Of a stretch of 53,360 nucleotides of DNA, positions 24,931-33,572 are shown in pieces; the first letter of the stretch is position 1, and each line of letters starts with the position of its first letter. The translations under genes and the position numbers were made by a program. Location of the stretch: contig NZ_WHPN01000344.1 of assembly GCF_009735685.1 (NCBI RefSeq), positions 5,087 to 58,446 of the forward strand, given 5' to 3'. Below the pieces are notes generated by a model that saw only the letters and a list, made by a program, of their open reading frames with translations, searched no databases and was not told where the DNA came from. The stretch is from Streptomyces lycii. Lineage in GTDB: Bacteria; Actinomycetota; Actinomycetes; Streptomycetales; Streptomycetaceae.

Positions 24931-25235
24931 AGGGCGGGGGTCCCGGCGCGCGGGACCCGTCGTCGCGGCGGGCGCCGGTCCCGTGCCCGCTCTTGATACG
25001 CCGGAAGGATCATCCACCCAGGCTAGCCAACGCATGGTCGTCGCGGTGGCCGAAATCCCGCCCCGGGGCCGGCCGGCGCGGGGGCCGGATCCTGCCCCGG
25101 GGCCGATCGGCGCGCGAGGGCCCTGCCCCGGCGCCGGCCGGCGCGTGGGGATCTCGCCCCGGCCCGCCCCGGGGGCCCGTCGGTTCGGAGGCCGGATCCC
25201 GCCCCGCGGGGATCCCACCCCGGATAGCTCCCGGT
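24931..25235. repeat. Gene-free stretch of GC-rich degenerate repeats
   Basis: From ~25060 to 25230 the motif ATCCCGCCCCGGGG followed by CCGGCCGGCGCG recurs about five times with variation (25053, 25089, 25149, 25195, 25213). Strong local hairpins are possible. No gene is supported. Confidence 0.55.
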
Positions 25236-26546
25236 TCACCTCCCGTGCACCAGGTCCGCCTGGTCCGGGATCACGCTGCCGTCCTCCCGCAGCACCGGGC
25301 CGAGCGTGCCGTCCGGTCGGGTGTAGCCGGTGGTGGAGCACGGGTAGCCGTCGTCCTTGCGCGGCAGCGGGTCGATGAACATCGGGTTGACCACCCAGGC
25401 ACCGTCCGCGTTGTCGTAGGCGCGGCACATGAGTTCGGGTTTGTTGCGGTTGACGACGAGGTGCGCCCCGGTGGCGTCGCCGACGATCGTCACATCGGTG
25501 TCCGAGTCGCCCGCGCCGATCACCGGCCGCTTCTCCGGCGGCTGCTTCCGCCACGCGTCGGGACCGGTGACGCCGAACGCCTCCTCGTTCAGCCGGCACC
25601 GCTTCCCCTCGATGTACGGCATCACCGCGCCGCCCGCGCTGTCCGGCTCCCCGCCGCAGCCCTTTTGGACGTAGGTGATGCGCCCGCGCCGGTCGAGCAC
25701 GTTGCGGATCGCGATCGTGTGCTCGCGGTCGACGCCCACCCCACCCGTCCAGGCGACGGTCACCGGAGTCGCCCCGGCGGAGTCCACCCACACCTCGAAC
25801 CCGGCCTTCCGCAGTGTCCGGATCAGATCCACGATCTGCGGGTAGTACCGGGCGTACGCGTGCAGGGTGTGGCTGCCGACCCGCTGCGTGGCGCCGACGG
25901 GCGCGGCCAGCGCCTCCGCGCGGGACTTCCGGGCGTACGCCGTGACCTCCGCCTCGGTGTGCCCGGCGAACAGCTGCGGCACCCAGGCGTACTGCGGCAG
26001 GGTGCGGCGGCTGTTCCAGTCGCCCGCGAAGGCGTCGTGGCCGTTCGTCAGGGCGGCCTCGCTGCGGATGGAGAAGATCTCGTCCGTGCAGTCGGTGTCG
26101 GTGGAGGTGGGCAGCGGCTCGCCCGCCGGAACCTCCGTGCCGCAGGCCTCGGTCAGCGTCCGGACGGCCTCCTCGGTCAGCCAGGGACTGGTGTCGGACC
26201 AGCTCTCCGGCCGCAGGATCTTGTCGTGCTTCAGGGCCCAGGCGACGGCCAGGTCGGTGATGTCGTTCTTGGTGACCGTGTTGTCCCAGTCGAAGACCGC
26301 GACGGGCCGGTCGCCGCGGCCCGGACCGGACCGCGGGCCGGAGCACGTTCCGTATGTGTCGATCACCGACTGCAGGCGCTCCCTGTTCGCTCCGTACCAC
26401 GGGAGGCCGGCGGACAGTTGGGGGCAGCGGTGCCCGCCGTTGCCGTCCGCGGCGGGCCGCGCGGCCGCGGGGACCGCGGGGACCGTGGCGGCGAGCACGG
26501 CGGCGGCCGTCAGCGTGACGGCGAGGCTCAGGGATCGGGTGCGCAC
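25236..26546 (-). CDS. Secreted HAD-superfamily phosphatase
   Basis: This 436-aa protein starts at GTG after GAAGGAG. It has a Sec signal peptide (VRTRSLSLAVTLTAAAVLAA, cleavage near AAA-RP) and a HAD phosphatase domain. Motif I is AVFDWDNTVTKND with the nucleophile Asp and the acid Asp two residues later. Motif IV is VIGAGDSDTDVTIV. The region between is large, with several cysteines probably forming disulfides. It resembles phosphoserine-phosphatase-like secreted HADs of Streptomyces. Likely role: release of phosphate from an extracellular phosphomonoester (inference). Confidence 0.9.
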   Translation of the reverse strand: MRTRSLSLAVTLTAAAVLAATVPAVPAAARPAADGNGGHRCPQLSAGLPWYGANRERLQSVIDTYGTCSGPRSGPGRGDRPVAVFDWDNTVTKNDITDLAVAWALKHDKILRPESWSDTSPWLTEEAVRTLTEACGTEVPAGEPLPTSTDTDCTDEIFSIRSEAALTNGHDAFAGDWNSRRTLPQYAWVPQLFAGHTEAEVTAYARKSRAEALAAPVGATQRVGSHTLHAYARYYPQIVDLIRTLRKAGFEVWVDSAGATPVTVAWTGGVGVDREHTIAIRNVLDRRGRITYVQKGCGGEPDSAGGAVMPYIEGKRCRLNEEAFGVTGPDAWRKQPPEKRPVIGAGDSDTDVTIVGDATGAHLVVNRNKPELMCRAYDNADGAWVVNPMFIDPLPRKDDGYPCSTTGYTRPDGTLGPVLREDGSVIPDQADLVHGR

Positions 26547-26657
26547 GGGGCGGCTCCTTCGTGTCGGCACCGGCGGGACGCGTCGCACCGTACGCCCGGC
26601 CGTCACCCGGGCACACCACCGAATCGCGCCGACTCCCTGCCGTGGCGGGCGAGTTCA

Positions 26658-26741
26658 CCGGTACGCCCGGTGGTCCGGGGGTGCCGCTGCCCGGCCGCAA
26701 CCGGTACGCCCGGCGGCCCGGGGGAGCCGCTGCGGCCGTAA
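26658..26741. repeat. 43-bp imperfect direct repeat (two units)
   Basis: CCGGTACGCCCGG starts at 26658 and again at 26701; each is followed by a closely similar ~28 bp ending in GCCGCTGC and a GGCCG-AA tail. Confidence 0.75.
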
Positions 26742-26754
26742 CCGGGAGCCGCGA

Positions 26755-26826
26755 CCGGAGCCGTGGATCGGCCGGCACCCGGAGCCGTGGGCCGGGCCGT
26801 ACCCGGAGCCGTGGCCGGGCCCGCGG
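26755..26826. repeat. 24-bp tandem repeat (three units)
   Basis: Units beginning CCGGAGCCGTGG at 26755, 26779 and 26803 differ at a few positions in their second half. Confidence 0.8.
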
Positions 26827-27150
26827 CCGTCCGGGGCAGCCGCGGCCGTCCGGAACCGCCGACGGCCGCACGGGACCGGGCACGCTGCCCGTCGCCCGGG
26901 TTGCCGGCGGGGCGCCCGGTGAGCGCGGCGCGCCACCAACTGCGCCACCCCGCGCGCTCCTGCCCGGCGCGCTCCTGCCCCGCGCGTACCCGCCCCGTGC
27001 GCACCCACCTCGCGCCCCCGCCCGGAGCTGCTGTCCGAGGCAGCGCACCCGCGTCCGGCTGCGCTACGCTGACCTGCAAGAACAGTCAGTCGTCGACCGC
27101 GGATCGCGGATACGGTCGGCAGCCCCGACAGCATCAGGGAGGCGACCGCC

Positions 27151-27798
27151 ATGGCAGGCCTGCGTGCCGTGCAGAAGGAGATGACCCGCAAGCTCCTTCT
27201 GTCGACGGCGCTGGAGCTGTTCCAGGCCAAGGGGTACGCGGCGACCACGGTCAACGACATCGCCAAGGCGGCCGAGACGACGCGGGTCACCTTCTACGCG
27301 TACTTCCAGTCGCGCAGCGACCTGGCCCGCGCCCTGATCGGCGAGCTGAACGAGATGCTGGGTCGCGGCGAGTCACGGCGGCACGGCCCCACCGCGAGCG
27401 CGCTGGCCGCCGCCGTGCGGGAGGGTACCCACACGTCGCTCGCGAACTGGCTGGACGAGCGGTCGCGGCAGTGGGAGGCCGTCCGGCCGTACGTGAACGT
27501 CACCATCGAGGCGTCCCTGGTCGACCCGGAGCTGCGCGGACTGGCCGACGCGTGCTTCGAAGAGGTCGTCGCGGACATCGAGGAGGGCCTCGGGCAGGCC
27601 GGCCGTTTCGCCCCGGCCACCCGGCGGGCGCGGGCGCAGCTGGCGTTCGCCCAACTGCACCATGCCGCCCGGAACTGGGCGGAGGGCCGGTGGGGCCTCG
27701 ACCGCGCGGAACTCGTCGCCGTACTCGCGGAGAGCTGGGCGGGCGTGCTGACGGACGGCGCGGAGCGCACCGGCGGAGCGGGCCGCGCCGGAGACTGA
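27151..27798 (+). CDS. TetR/AcrR-family transcriptional regulator
   Basis: This 215-aa protein has an N-terminal HTH: MTRKLLLSTALELFQAKGYA, then VNDIAKAAETTRVTFYAYFQ and SRSDLARALI. A larger C-terminal helical ligand domain follows. It is transcribed divergently from the HAD phosphatase across 600 bp and followed by a repeat-rich gap, so its target is not obvious from context. The start is the ATG giving MAGLRAVQKEMT. Confidence 0.92.
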   Translation: MAGLRAVQKEMTRKLLLSTALELFQAKGYAATTVNDIAKAAETTRVTFYAYFQSRSDLARALIGELNEMLGRGESRRHGPTASALAAAVREGTHTSLANWLDERSRQWEAVRPYVNVTIEASLVDPELRGLADACFEEVVADIEEGLGQAGRFAPATRRARAQLAFAQLHHAARNWAEGRWGLDRAELVAVLAESWAGVLTDGAERTGGAGRAGD

Positions 27799-27850
27799 TC
27801 CGGTACCGGAGCAGGCCGGAACCAGCCCCGGACCCGGAACCAGCCGCATT

Positions 27851-27886
27851 CCGGTTCCAGGTCCGGACCCGGTTCCAGGTCCGGAC
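27851..27886. repeat. 18-bp perfect tandem duplication, followed by TTCCGG runs
   Basis: CCGGTTCCAGGTCCGGAC occurs at 27851-27868 and 27869-27886. A short CCGGTT tandem run follows at ~27930-27946. It lies between TetR and the acyltransferase gene. Confidence 0.8.
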
Positions 27887-28039
27887 TTCCGGGACCAGGC
27901 GCGCACCTCCGGGGCCCCGGATCAGGCTCCGGTTCCGGTTCCGGTTGCGGAACCGGGGGCCCAAGTCCGGTTCGCGGCCCGGGATGCCTCCGCGCGGGGA
28001 CGGCCCCGGCCGCTGCGGACCCGGCGTAGGTTGGGTGCC

Positions 28040-29014
28040 GTGCCCGACCTTCCCTCCGACGCTGAAGCCGAGCGGCTCCTGGACCGGCTGGGCGTCTCGC
28101 CCCGGGACCGGGACGAGACGCTGCAGGCACGCCCCGACCCGTCGCGGCATCCGGAGCTGTGGCGCCATCTGGAACGGTGCTGCCACGACGTGACGAGCCA
28201 CATGGGGTCGGGACTTCCGCCCCACGGGTACCGGGGCCTGCCGGCCATGCCGACCGCCACCGACCCGGTGGCACTCCACCTGTACGTCTGGCTCCATCTC
28301 GCCGTCCTGCCCGAAACGCTCCGCTTCCACGCCCGGCTCGGCATCGACCCCGGGACGTCCTGGGAGACCTTGTCGAGCCTCGGCGCGGCACTGGCCGAGC
28401 ACCGGGCCGTGCACGGCCTCGGCGGCATCGGGAGGTTCGGACAGTGGTGCCCGCCACTGCAGTTGCGCGGAGCCGAATACCGGCTCGGCCGCCTCGCGTT
28501 CGACCGCGGCCGCGGCGAGGGGCCGGACGGCACGACGGAGTTCCTGCTGCACATCCACGTCCCGCCCGGCGCGCCCCTGTCCCCGGACGCCTGCGGTGAA
28601 TCCCTCGACCGGGCCCGCCTGTTCTTCGGCCGCCACTTCGCCGGCGAACCGGTCGGGCACTTCGTCTGCCACTCCTGGCTGCTCGACCCGCAGCTGACCG
28701 AATACCTCCCCGAGCGGTCGAACATCGTGCGTTTTCTCCGCCGCTTCGAGCTGAAGCCACTGGTGCCCGGAGAGCACGACCGCGCGGACGGCGACATGCT
28801 GGAACACGTCTTCGGACGGCCCGGCCGGGACGGGCCGGTCGGCGCGGAGCTGCTCGCGGAGCTGCCCCGGGACACCGCGCTGCGGGAGGCGTATGTGACA
28901 CACCTCCGCTCCGGACGGCACTGGCACGCCCGCACCGGCTGGATCGCCCACCGACCGGCGGTGGGACGCCCTTCGCCGCCGACCGCCGCGGCACCGGTCA
29001 CCGCACGCGGCTGA
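28040..29014 (+). CDS. Acyltransferase domain-containing protein (DUF5596/GNAT-like)
   Basis: This 324-aa soluble protein resembles the streptomycete 'acyltransferase domain-containing' family. Its N-terminal helical domain includes LLDRLGVSPRDRDETL and a FGQWCPPLQLRGAEYRLGRL segment. The GNAT-like C-terminal half includes LLHIHVPPGAPLSPDACGES, FVCHSWLLDPQLTEYLP and RSGRHWHARTGWI. Partners and substrates of this family are uncharacterised. The start is GTG (VPDLPSDAE); a TTG three codons upstream is an alternative. It converges with the serine hydrolase 33 bp away. Confidence 0.82.
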   Translation: MPDLPSDAEAERLLDRLGVSPRDRDETLQARPDPSRHPELWRHLERCCHDVTSHMGSGLPPHGYRGLPAMPTATDPVALHLYVWLHLAVLPETLRFHARLGIDPGTSWETLSSLGAALAEHRAVHGLGGIGRFGQWCPPLQLRGAEYRLGRLAFDRGRGEGPDGTTEFLLHIHVPPGAPLSPDACGESLDRARLFFGRHFAGEPVGHFVCHSWLLDPQLTEYLPERSNIVRFLRRFELKPLVPGEHDRADGDMLEHVFGRPGRDGPVGAELLAELPRDTALREAYVTHLRSGRHWHARTGWIAHRPAVGRPSPPTAAAPVTARG

Positions 29015-29047
29015 AGGCCCCGCACGCCGGGATTCCCGTCCGCGCGG

Positions 29048-30118
29048 TCAGCCGCCGGCTTTCCGGGGACGAGCGCCCTGCCGCTGCCGGTCCGGCATGA
29101 TTCCGCAGGTGTCGTGGAAGGCCCGGCGCACGGTGGTGATGCCGTCTCCCGCTCTGGTCGGGTGCACCCGGTTGGTCAGCAGCACGGCGTAGCGCCGCGT
29201 GGCCGGATCGACCCACAGGCTCGTACCGGTGAAGCCGGTGTGCCCGTACGAGTCCCCGCCGAACACCGTCCCGACCGGTGAGCCCGCCGGATCCCGGCCC
29301 TGCCAGGCCAGGGCGCGCCGCAGTTCCAGGCCGTCCGTATGGGGCGCCGTCATCAGGGCGAAGGTGCCGGGGCGCAGCAGCCCCCGGCCCCCGCCGGCGA
29401 GCGCGGTGCCGAGCAGTTCCATGTCCCCCAGCGTGGAGAACAGGCCCGCGTGGCCGCCGACGCCGCCGAGCACCACGGCGTTCTCGTCGTGGACCTCGCC
29501 GACGACGACGCGGCCGCGCCAGGGGCAGTTCTCGGTGGCCACCGCCCGCGCGCGGCCCTCGGCGTCCGGGCGGAAGACGGTCTGCCGCATGCCGAGCGGC
29601 GCGCACACCAGGTCCCGCACCAGCACGTCCAGGGGCTGCCCGGCCGCCGCCTCGGCGATCAGGCCCAGAATGATGAAACCCTGGGAGGAGTACTGGACGC
29701 GGGTGCCGGGCTTCGCGGTCAGCGGCAGCAGCCGTACGGCGTCCAGCAGGGACGCGCGGGCCGGGTGCTCGCGGTAGAGCGCCACCTGCCCCGGGATCCC
29801 CGACGTGTGGGTGAGGAGCTGCCGCAGCGTCAGCTCCGCCTTGTCTCCGCCCCGGTAGTCCGGCAGATACGTGCCCACGGTCGCGTCGAGCCCGAGCACG
29901 CCGCGCTCGACGAGTGCCATGACCGCGAGACCGACGACCGGCTTCGTCACCGAGGCGAGGTCCCAGAGGTCACCGCCGTCCAGCGGCGGTCCGTCCCAGC
30001 TCCGGGTGCCCGTCCAGCCCCGGTCCACCGGTCCGCCCGGCCCTCCCGCGGACCAGGCGGCGCCCGAGTAGACGCGCCGGCCGCGGCCGTCGGCGAGGAG
30101 CCGGGCAAGGGGGCTCAA
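29048..30118 (-). CDS. Serine hydrolase of the beta-lactamase/class C family
   Basis: This 356-aa protein has the SxxK catalytic motif in ASVTKPVVG (~residues 55-63), the Tyr motif in QYSSQGF and a third motif in GHTGFTGT. This is the penicillin-binding/esterase EstB-YbbE type fold. There is no signal peptide, so it is cytoplasmic, unlike true beta-lactamases; relatives cleave esters, amides or muropeptide-type substrates. It overlaps the IclR stop by 4 bp, so the two are cotranscribed, divergent from an oligopeptide-type ABC importer. This suggests hydrolysis of the imported compound (inference). Confidence 0.9.
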   Translation of the reverse strand: MSPLARLLADGRGRRVYSGAAWSAGGPGGPVDRGWTGTRSWDGPPLDGGDLWDLASVTKPVVGLAVMALVERGVLGLDATVGTYLPDYRGGDKAELTLRQLLTHTSGIPGQVALYREHPARASLLDAVRLLPLTAKPGTRVQYSSQGFIILGLIAEAAAGQPLDVLVRDLVCAPLGMRQTVFRPDAEGRARAVATENCPWRGRVVVGEVHDENAVVLGGVGGHAGLFSTLGDMELLGTALAGGGRGLLRPGTFALMTAPHTDGLELRRALAWQGRDPAGSPVGTVFGGDSYGHTGFTGTSLWVDPATRRYAVLLTNRVHPTRAGDGITTVRRAFHDTCGIMPDRQRQGARPRKAGG

Positions 30119-30951
30119 CGGCCCTCTCCCCGGCGGGCCGGTTTCACCACGCCCAGAGCCGGCGGCTGCGCGCCGAGGCCGGCGGACACCGTGCGGGCGG
30201 CGGCGCGGACCATCGGGCCGAACACCTCCACGCTGTCCGGGTCCAGGGTGAAGGCCAGGCCGCAGATGCCCATCGCGCCGACGACCCGGCCCTCCGCGTC
30301 CAGCACGGGAGCCGCCACCGACCGTACGTCCGGCGCGTCGTACTCGTCGTCGACGGCGTAACCGCGGAGCGCCGCCTGCGCCAGCACCGCGCGGAGCGCG
30401 GCGGGTTCGGTGGGTGTGTGCGCGGTGTGCGCATCGAGGCCCGGCGCGTCCAGGACGGCGCCGACGTCCTCGGGGGGCATCGCCGAGAGCATGGCCAGCC
30501 CCACTCCGCAGGTGTGCAGCGGGGAGCGGTGACCCGGCCGGGTGTCCATGCGGTACTCGCGGGCCGGTTCGGACTGCTCCAGACAGACGGCTTCCGAGGC
30601 GTGGCGTACGGCGTAGACCGCGACGTGCCCGGTGCGTTGGCGCAGGTCGGCGAGGGCGGGGCGGGCGAGTTCGAGGGCGCGGCTCTCGTTGAGGGCCGCG
30701 GCGGCCAGGCCCAGGAGGCGGGGACCCGCCCGGTACGTGCCGCCTTCCGCGGGTTCGGCGAAGCCGTTCTCCGCCATCGTCCGCAGGTGCCGGTGGACGG
30801 TGGGTTTGGCCAGTCCCGTCCGGCGGGCGATCTCGCCCAGCCGGTGGGGACCGCCGGGCCGGGCGAGTGCTTCGAGCACCTCCATCGCCTTGTCGACGGG
30901 GCCCTTCACGACTTCTCTGCCGACCGACCGGGTGTTGACCGCTTTCACCAT
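30115..30951 (-). CDS. IclR-family transcriptional regulator
   Basis: This 278-aa regulator has a winged HTH (LGEIARRTGLAKPTVHRHLRTM, ~residues 40-62) and an IclR effector domain with YAVRHASEAVCLEQ and the conserved AAPVLDAEGRVVGAMGI block. The ATG giving MVKAVNTRS was chosen; a start ten codons upstream is possible. Its promoter region faces the SBP gene and contains inverted repeats that fit an IclR operator, so it likely controls both its own serine-hydrolase operon and the transporter in response to the imported substrate. Confidence 0.93.
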   Translation of the reverse strand: MVKAVNTRSVGREVVKGPVDKAMEVLEALARPGGPHRLGEIARRTGLAKPTVHRHLRTMAENGFAEPAEGGTYRAGPRLLGLAAAALNESRALELARPALADLRQRTGHVAVYAVRHASEAVCLEQSEPAREYRMDTRPGHRSPLHTCGVGLAMLSAMPPEDVGAVLDAPGLDAHTAHTPTEPAALRAVLAQAALRGYAVDDEYDAPDVRSVAAPVLDAEGRVVGAMGICGLAFTLDPDSVEVFGPMVRAAARTVSAGLGAQPPALGVVKPARRGEGR

Positions 30952-30975
30952 GTCGCTTAGCTTAACCCAACCGCA

Positions 30976-31012
30976 TTCCATTTGACGGAACGTAGGTGTT
31001 GTTCAGTGGAAC
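30976..31012. promoter_or_regulatory. Two adjacent inverted repeats: candidate IclR operator
   Basis: TTCC-N7-GGAA (30976-30990) and GTTC-AGTG-GAAC (31001-31012) lie between the divergent IclR and SBP genes, about 25 bp apart centre to centre. TTGACG (30982-30987) inside the first could be a -35 element for the transporter operon. Confidence 0.5.
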
Positions 31013-31032
31013 GAAAATCTCAGGAGCGCCCG

Positions 31033-32583
31033 GTGGACCACAGCCGTCCGGCCCGGCGCGACGTCCTGCGGACCGGCGGCCTGCTGCTGGGAGGTCTCAG
31101 TGCCCCGGTGCTCCTCGGCGGGTGCGGCACGACGGCCGCAGCGGGCGGGAAGGGCAACGTCCTGCGGGTCTCCCAACCGGGTGACCCCAAGACGCTGGAC
31201 CCGCAGAAGCAGGGCGACATGGTGTCGATGAACGTCCTGATCAACCTGTTCGACACGCTCACCACCCGCGGCCGGGACAACGAGCTGCACCCCGGGCTCG
31301 CCCTCGCCTGGAAGCCCACCGGCCGGCGCACCTGGCGCTTCACCCTCCGCCCCCGGGTGACCTTCCACAACGGTGAGGCGTGTGACGCGCGGGCCGTCGC
31401 CTTCAGCATCAAGCGGCTGCTCGACCCCGCCACCAAGTCACCGATCGTGGAACTCCGCTACGTCGAGGACGTCACCGTCGTCGACCGGCTCACCGTGGAC
31501 ATCCACACCACCGTGCACGACCCGATCCTCCCCGCCAAGCTCTCGCTGTTCGGCGGCGTGGTCGTCCCGCCGCGCCATCTGTCCGAGGTGGGCGACGCCG
31601 GTTTCGCCGAACGGCCGGTCGGCACCGGTCCCTTCACGTTCGTCCGCTGGCAGCGCGACCACGAACTGGTCCTGCGGTCCCACGACGGCCACTGGCGGGG
31701 CCGGCCGAGCATCGACGGCCTCGTCTTCAGTCCCGCGCCCAACGCCTCCTCCTCGCTGGCCGCCCTGCAGAGCGGCGGTGTCGACCTCGTCGCCGGGCTC
31801 ACCCCGGACGCCGCCCAGCAGCTCGAGGGCTACTCCGGTGTCACCCTGGACGGCTACACGGGGATCCGCACGTCCTATGTCTCCCTGAACACCCTGGAAC
31901 GGGGACCGCTCCGAGACCGCCGGGTGCGCCGGGCACTCAACCACGCCGTCGACGTGCCCCTGCTGATCAAGGCCGTGGCCGGCGGCATGGCCACCGAGAC
32001 GCCCGCCCTGGTGCCGCGCGGTGCCTTCGGTTTCGACCCCACCGTCAAGCCCTTCACCCGCTCGGTGAGGACCGCGCGGGCCCTGCTCGCCGACGCCGGC
32101 TACCCGCACGGCTTCACCACGACGCTCACCGCGTCCAACGTCGACTCCAATGTCGCGGAGGCCCTCTCCGGGCTGCTGGCCGAAGCCGGGGTGCGGGCCC
32201 GTGTCAACCTTCTCGATCCCGGCACGTACGCCGCCCGGCTCACCTCCGACAACCCGGGGGCGCTCGGCCCGATGTACCTCGCCGCCAGCACCGTCTGGAC
32301 GCTGGACGGGCAGAGCATCGTCCAGTCGAACGTACGCAGTGACCGCCGCCAGAGCCGCTGGCACTCCGAGGAGGCCGACCGTCTCATCGACGTCGAGGAG
32401 CTGTCCGAGGACCCGGGGGAGCGCAAGCGGGCCTTCTCCGACCTGCAACGGCTGATGCGGGAGGAAGCACCGTTCGTCTTCCTCTACCAGATGGACAACA
32501 TCTTCGCCCGCAACGACCGGCCCCGCTGGAAGCCGGGCGCCGCGGGAGTCCTGGCCATGCACAGTGCGGAGATCTCCCGATGA
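31033..32583 (+). CDS. Dipeptide/oligopeptide-type ABC transporter substrate-binding lipoprotein
   Basis: This 516-aa family 5 solute-binding protein starts at GTG directly after AGGAGCGCCCG; longer starts lack a ribosome site. The N-terminus has twin arginines (RRDVLRTGG) and a lipobox LLGGC, so it is a membrane-anchored, probably Tat-exported lipoprotein. The body carries SBP_bac_5 features: QPGDPKTLDPQ, WRFTLRPRVTFHNGE and RRVRRALNHAVDVPLLIKAV. It would capture a peptide, oligosaccharide or nickel-type ligand for the downstream permeases. Overlap with the next gene is 4 bp (ATGA). Confidence 0.95.
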   Translation: MDHSRPARRDVLRTGGLLLGGLSAPVLLGGCGTTAAAGGKGNVLRVSQPGDPKTLDPQKQGDMVSMNVLINLFDTLTTRGRDNELHPGLALAWKPTGRRTWRFTLRPRVTFHNGEACDARAVAFSIKRLLDPATKSPIVELRYVEDVTVVDRLTVDIHTTVHDPILPAKLSLFGGVVVPPRHLSEVGDAGFAERPVGTGPFTFVRWQRDHELVLRSHDGHWRGRPSIDGLVFSPAPNASSSLAALQSGGVDLVAGLTPDAAQQLEGYSGVTLDGYTGIRTSYVSLNTLERGPLRDRRVRRALNHAVDVPLLIKAVAGGMATETPALVPRGAFGFDPTVKPFTRSVRTARALLADAGYPHGFTTTLTASNVDSNVAEALSGLLAEAGVRARVNLLDPGTYAARLTSDNPGALGPMYLAASTVWTLDGQSIVQSNVRSDRRQSRWHSEEADRLIDVEELSEDPGERKRAFSDLQRLMREEAPFVFLYQMDNIFARNDRPRWKPGAAGVLAMHSAEISR

Positions 32584-33572
32584 GCGACCTCACCCCCGAC
32601 AAGCCGCCCGCCCCCGCGGACACCGCGCCGCGCCGCCGGGACACGACCGGGCTGCTGCGCACCGTGCTCAAGCGCCTCGGCACCGCCCTGCTCGTCCTGC
32701 TGTGCACGGCGACCGTCTCCTTCTTCCTCGTACGGCTGTCCGGCGACCCCGTGAAGATCCTGCTGCCGCCCGACGCCACGGCCCGGCAGGAGAGCGTGCT
32801 CCGGGCGTCCCTGGGCCTCGACCGGCCGCTGGTCACGCAGTACCTCGACTATCTCTGGGGGCTGCCCCGCCTCGACTTCGGCAACTCCCTGGTTCACGGG
32901 CGTCCCGTCGGCGAGATCCTGGCCGAGCGGCTGCCCGCCACCGTCGAACTGGCCGCCGCCGCCCTGCTGCTGACGCTCCTCGTCGCCGTCCCGGCGGGCG
33001 TCTTCGCCGCGATGCGCCGCGGCCGCGGCTCCGACCACACCGTGATGACCGGCGTGCTGCTCGGCCAGTCCACCCCGCCGTTCTGGGTCGGCATCCTGCT
33101 CATCCTGGTGTTCGCCGTCTGGACACACGCCCTGCCCGCGTCCGGATACGGCACCTGGGCCAACCTGGTCCTGCCGGCCGTCACACTCGCCGTCTACTCC
33201 GTCGCCGTCGTCGCGCGCCTGCTGCGCTCCTCGCTGATCGACGTCCTGTCCTCCGACCACATCCGCAGCGCCCGCGCCAAGGGCTTCGGGCCGCTGAAGG
33301 TGGTCCTCCGCCACGGGCTGCGCAACGCCTCGCTGCCCGTGGTGACCGTCGTCGGCCTCGAAGTCGGGAACCTGCTCGGCGGGGCCATCCTCACCGAACG
33401 CGTCTTCTCCTGGCCCGGAGTCGGACAGCTGACCGTCGAGGCGGTCTCCAACCGGGACTTCCCGCTCGTCCAGGCCACCGTCCTGTTCTTCGCCGCCACG
33501 TTCGTCGTGGTGAACCTGCTCGTCGATCTCTCCTACAGCTTCCTCGACCCGAGGGTGAGGACGTCACGATGA
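32580..33572 (+). CDS. ABC transporter permease (DppB/OppB type)
   Basis: This 330-aa inner-membrane subunit has six transmembrane helices, the family-typical gating sequence GLDRPLVTQYLDYL, and the EAA loop RSARAKGFGPLKVVLRHGLRNA that contacts the ATPases. Its start overlaps the SBP stop, and its stop overlaps the next permease start (ATGA both times), showing tight translational coupling. It forms a heterodimer with the DppC-type subunit. Confidence 0.95.
   Translation: MSDLTPDKPPAPADTAPRRRDTTGLLRTVLKRLGTALLVLLCTATVSFFLVRLSGDPVKILLPPDATARQESVLRASLGLDRPLVTQYLDYLWGLPRLDFGNSLVHGRPVGEILAERLPATVELAAAALLLTLLVAVPAGVFAAMRRGRGSDHTVMTGVLLGQSTPPFWVGILLILVFAVWTHALPASGYGTWANLVLPAVTLAVYSVAVVARLLRSSLIDVLSSDHIRSARAKGFGPLKVVLRHGLRNASLPVVTVVGLEVGNLLGGAILTERVFSWPGVGQLTVEAVSNRDFPLVQATVLFFAATFVVVNLLVDLSYSFLDPRVRTSR

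Larger units (their letters stand above)
26547..27150. other. 604-bp gene-free region with several tandem repeats
   Basis: It separates the divergent HAD phosphatase and TetR genes. It contains two repeat arrays and a run of GCGCGCTCCTGCCCC-like units (26960-27020). Long frames cross it on both strands but show only Arg/Pro/Gly-rich, repeat-derived sequence. The TetR promoter should lie in ~27060-27140, where CAGTCAGTCGTCGAC occurs. Confidence 0.6.

Noticed and set aside
23671..27048. A 1125-codon minus-strand open frame spanning the PLP enzyme, the HAD gene and the repeats
   Set aside because: Only its last ~420 codons have family-like sequence. The rest is antisense or shifted-frame Arg/Gly/Pro-rich sequence from high GC and overlaps the well-supported HAD gene in another frame.
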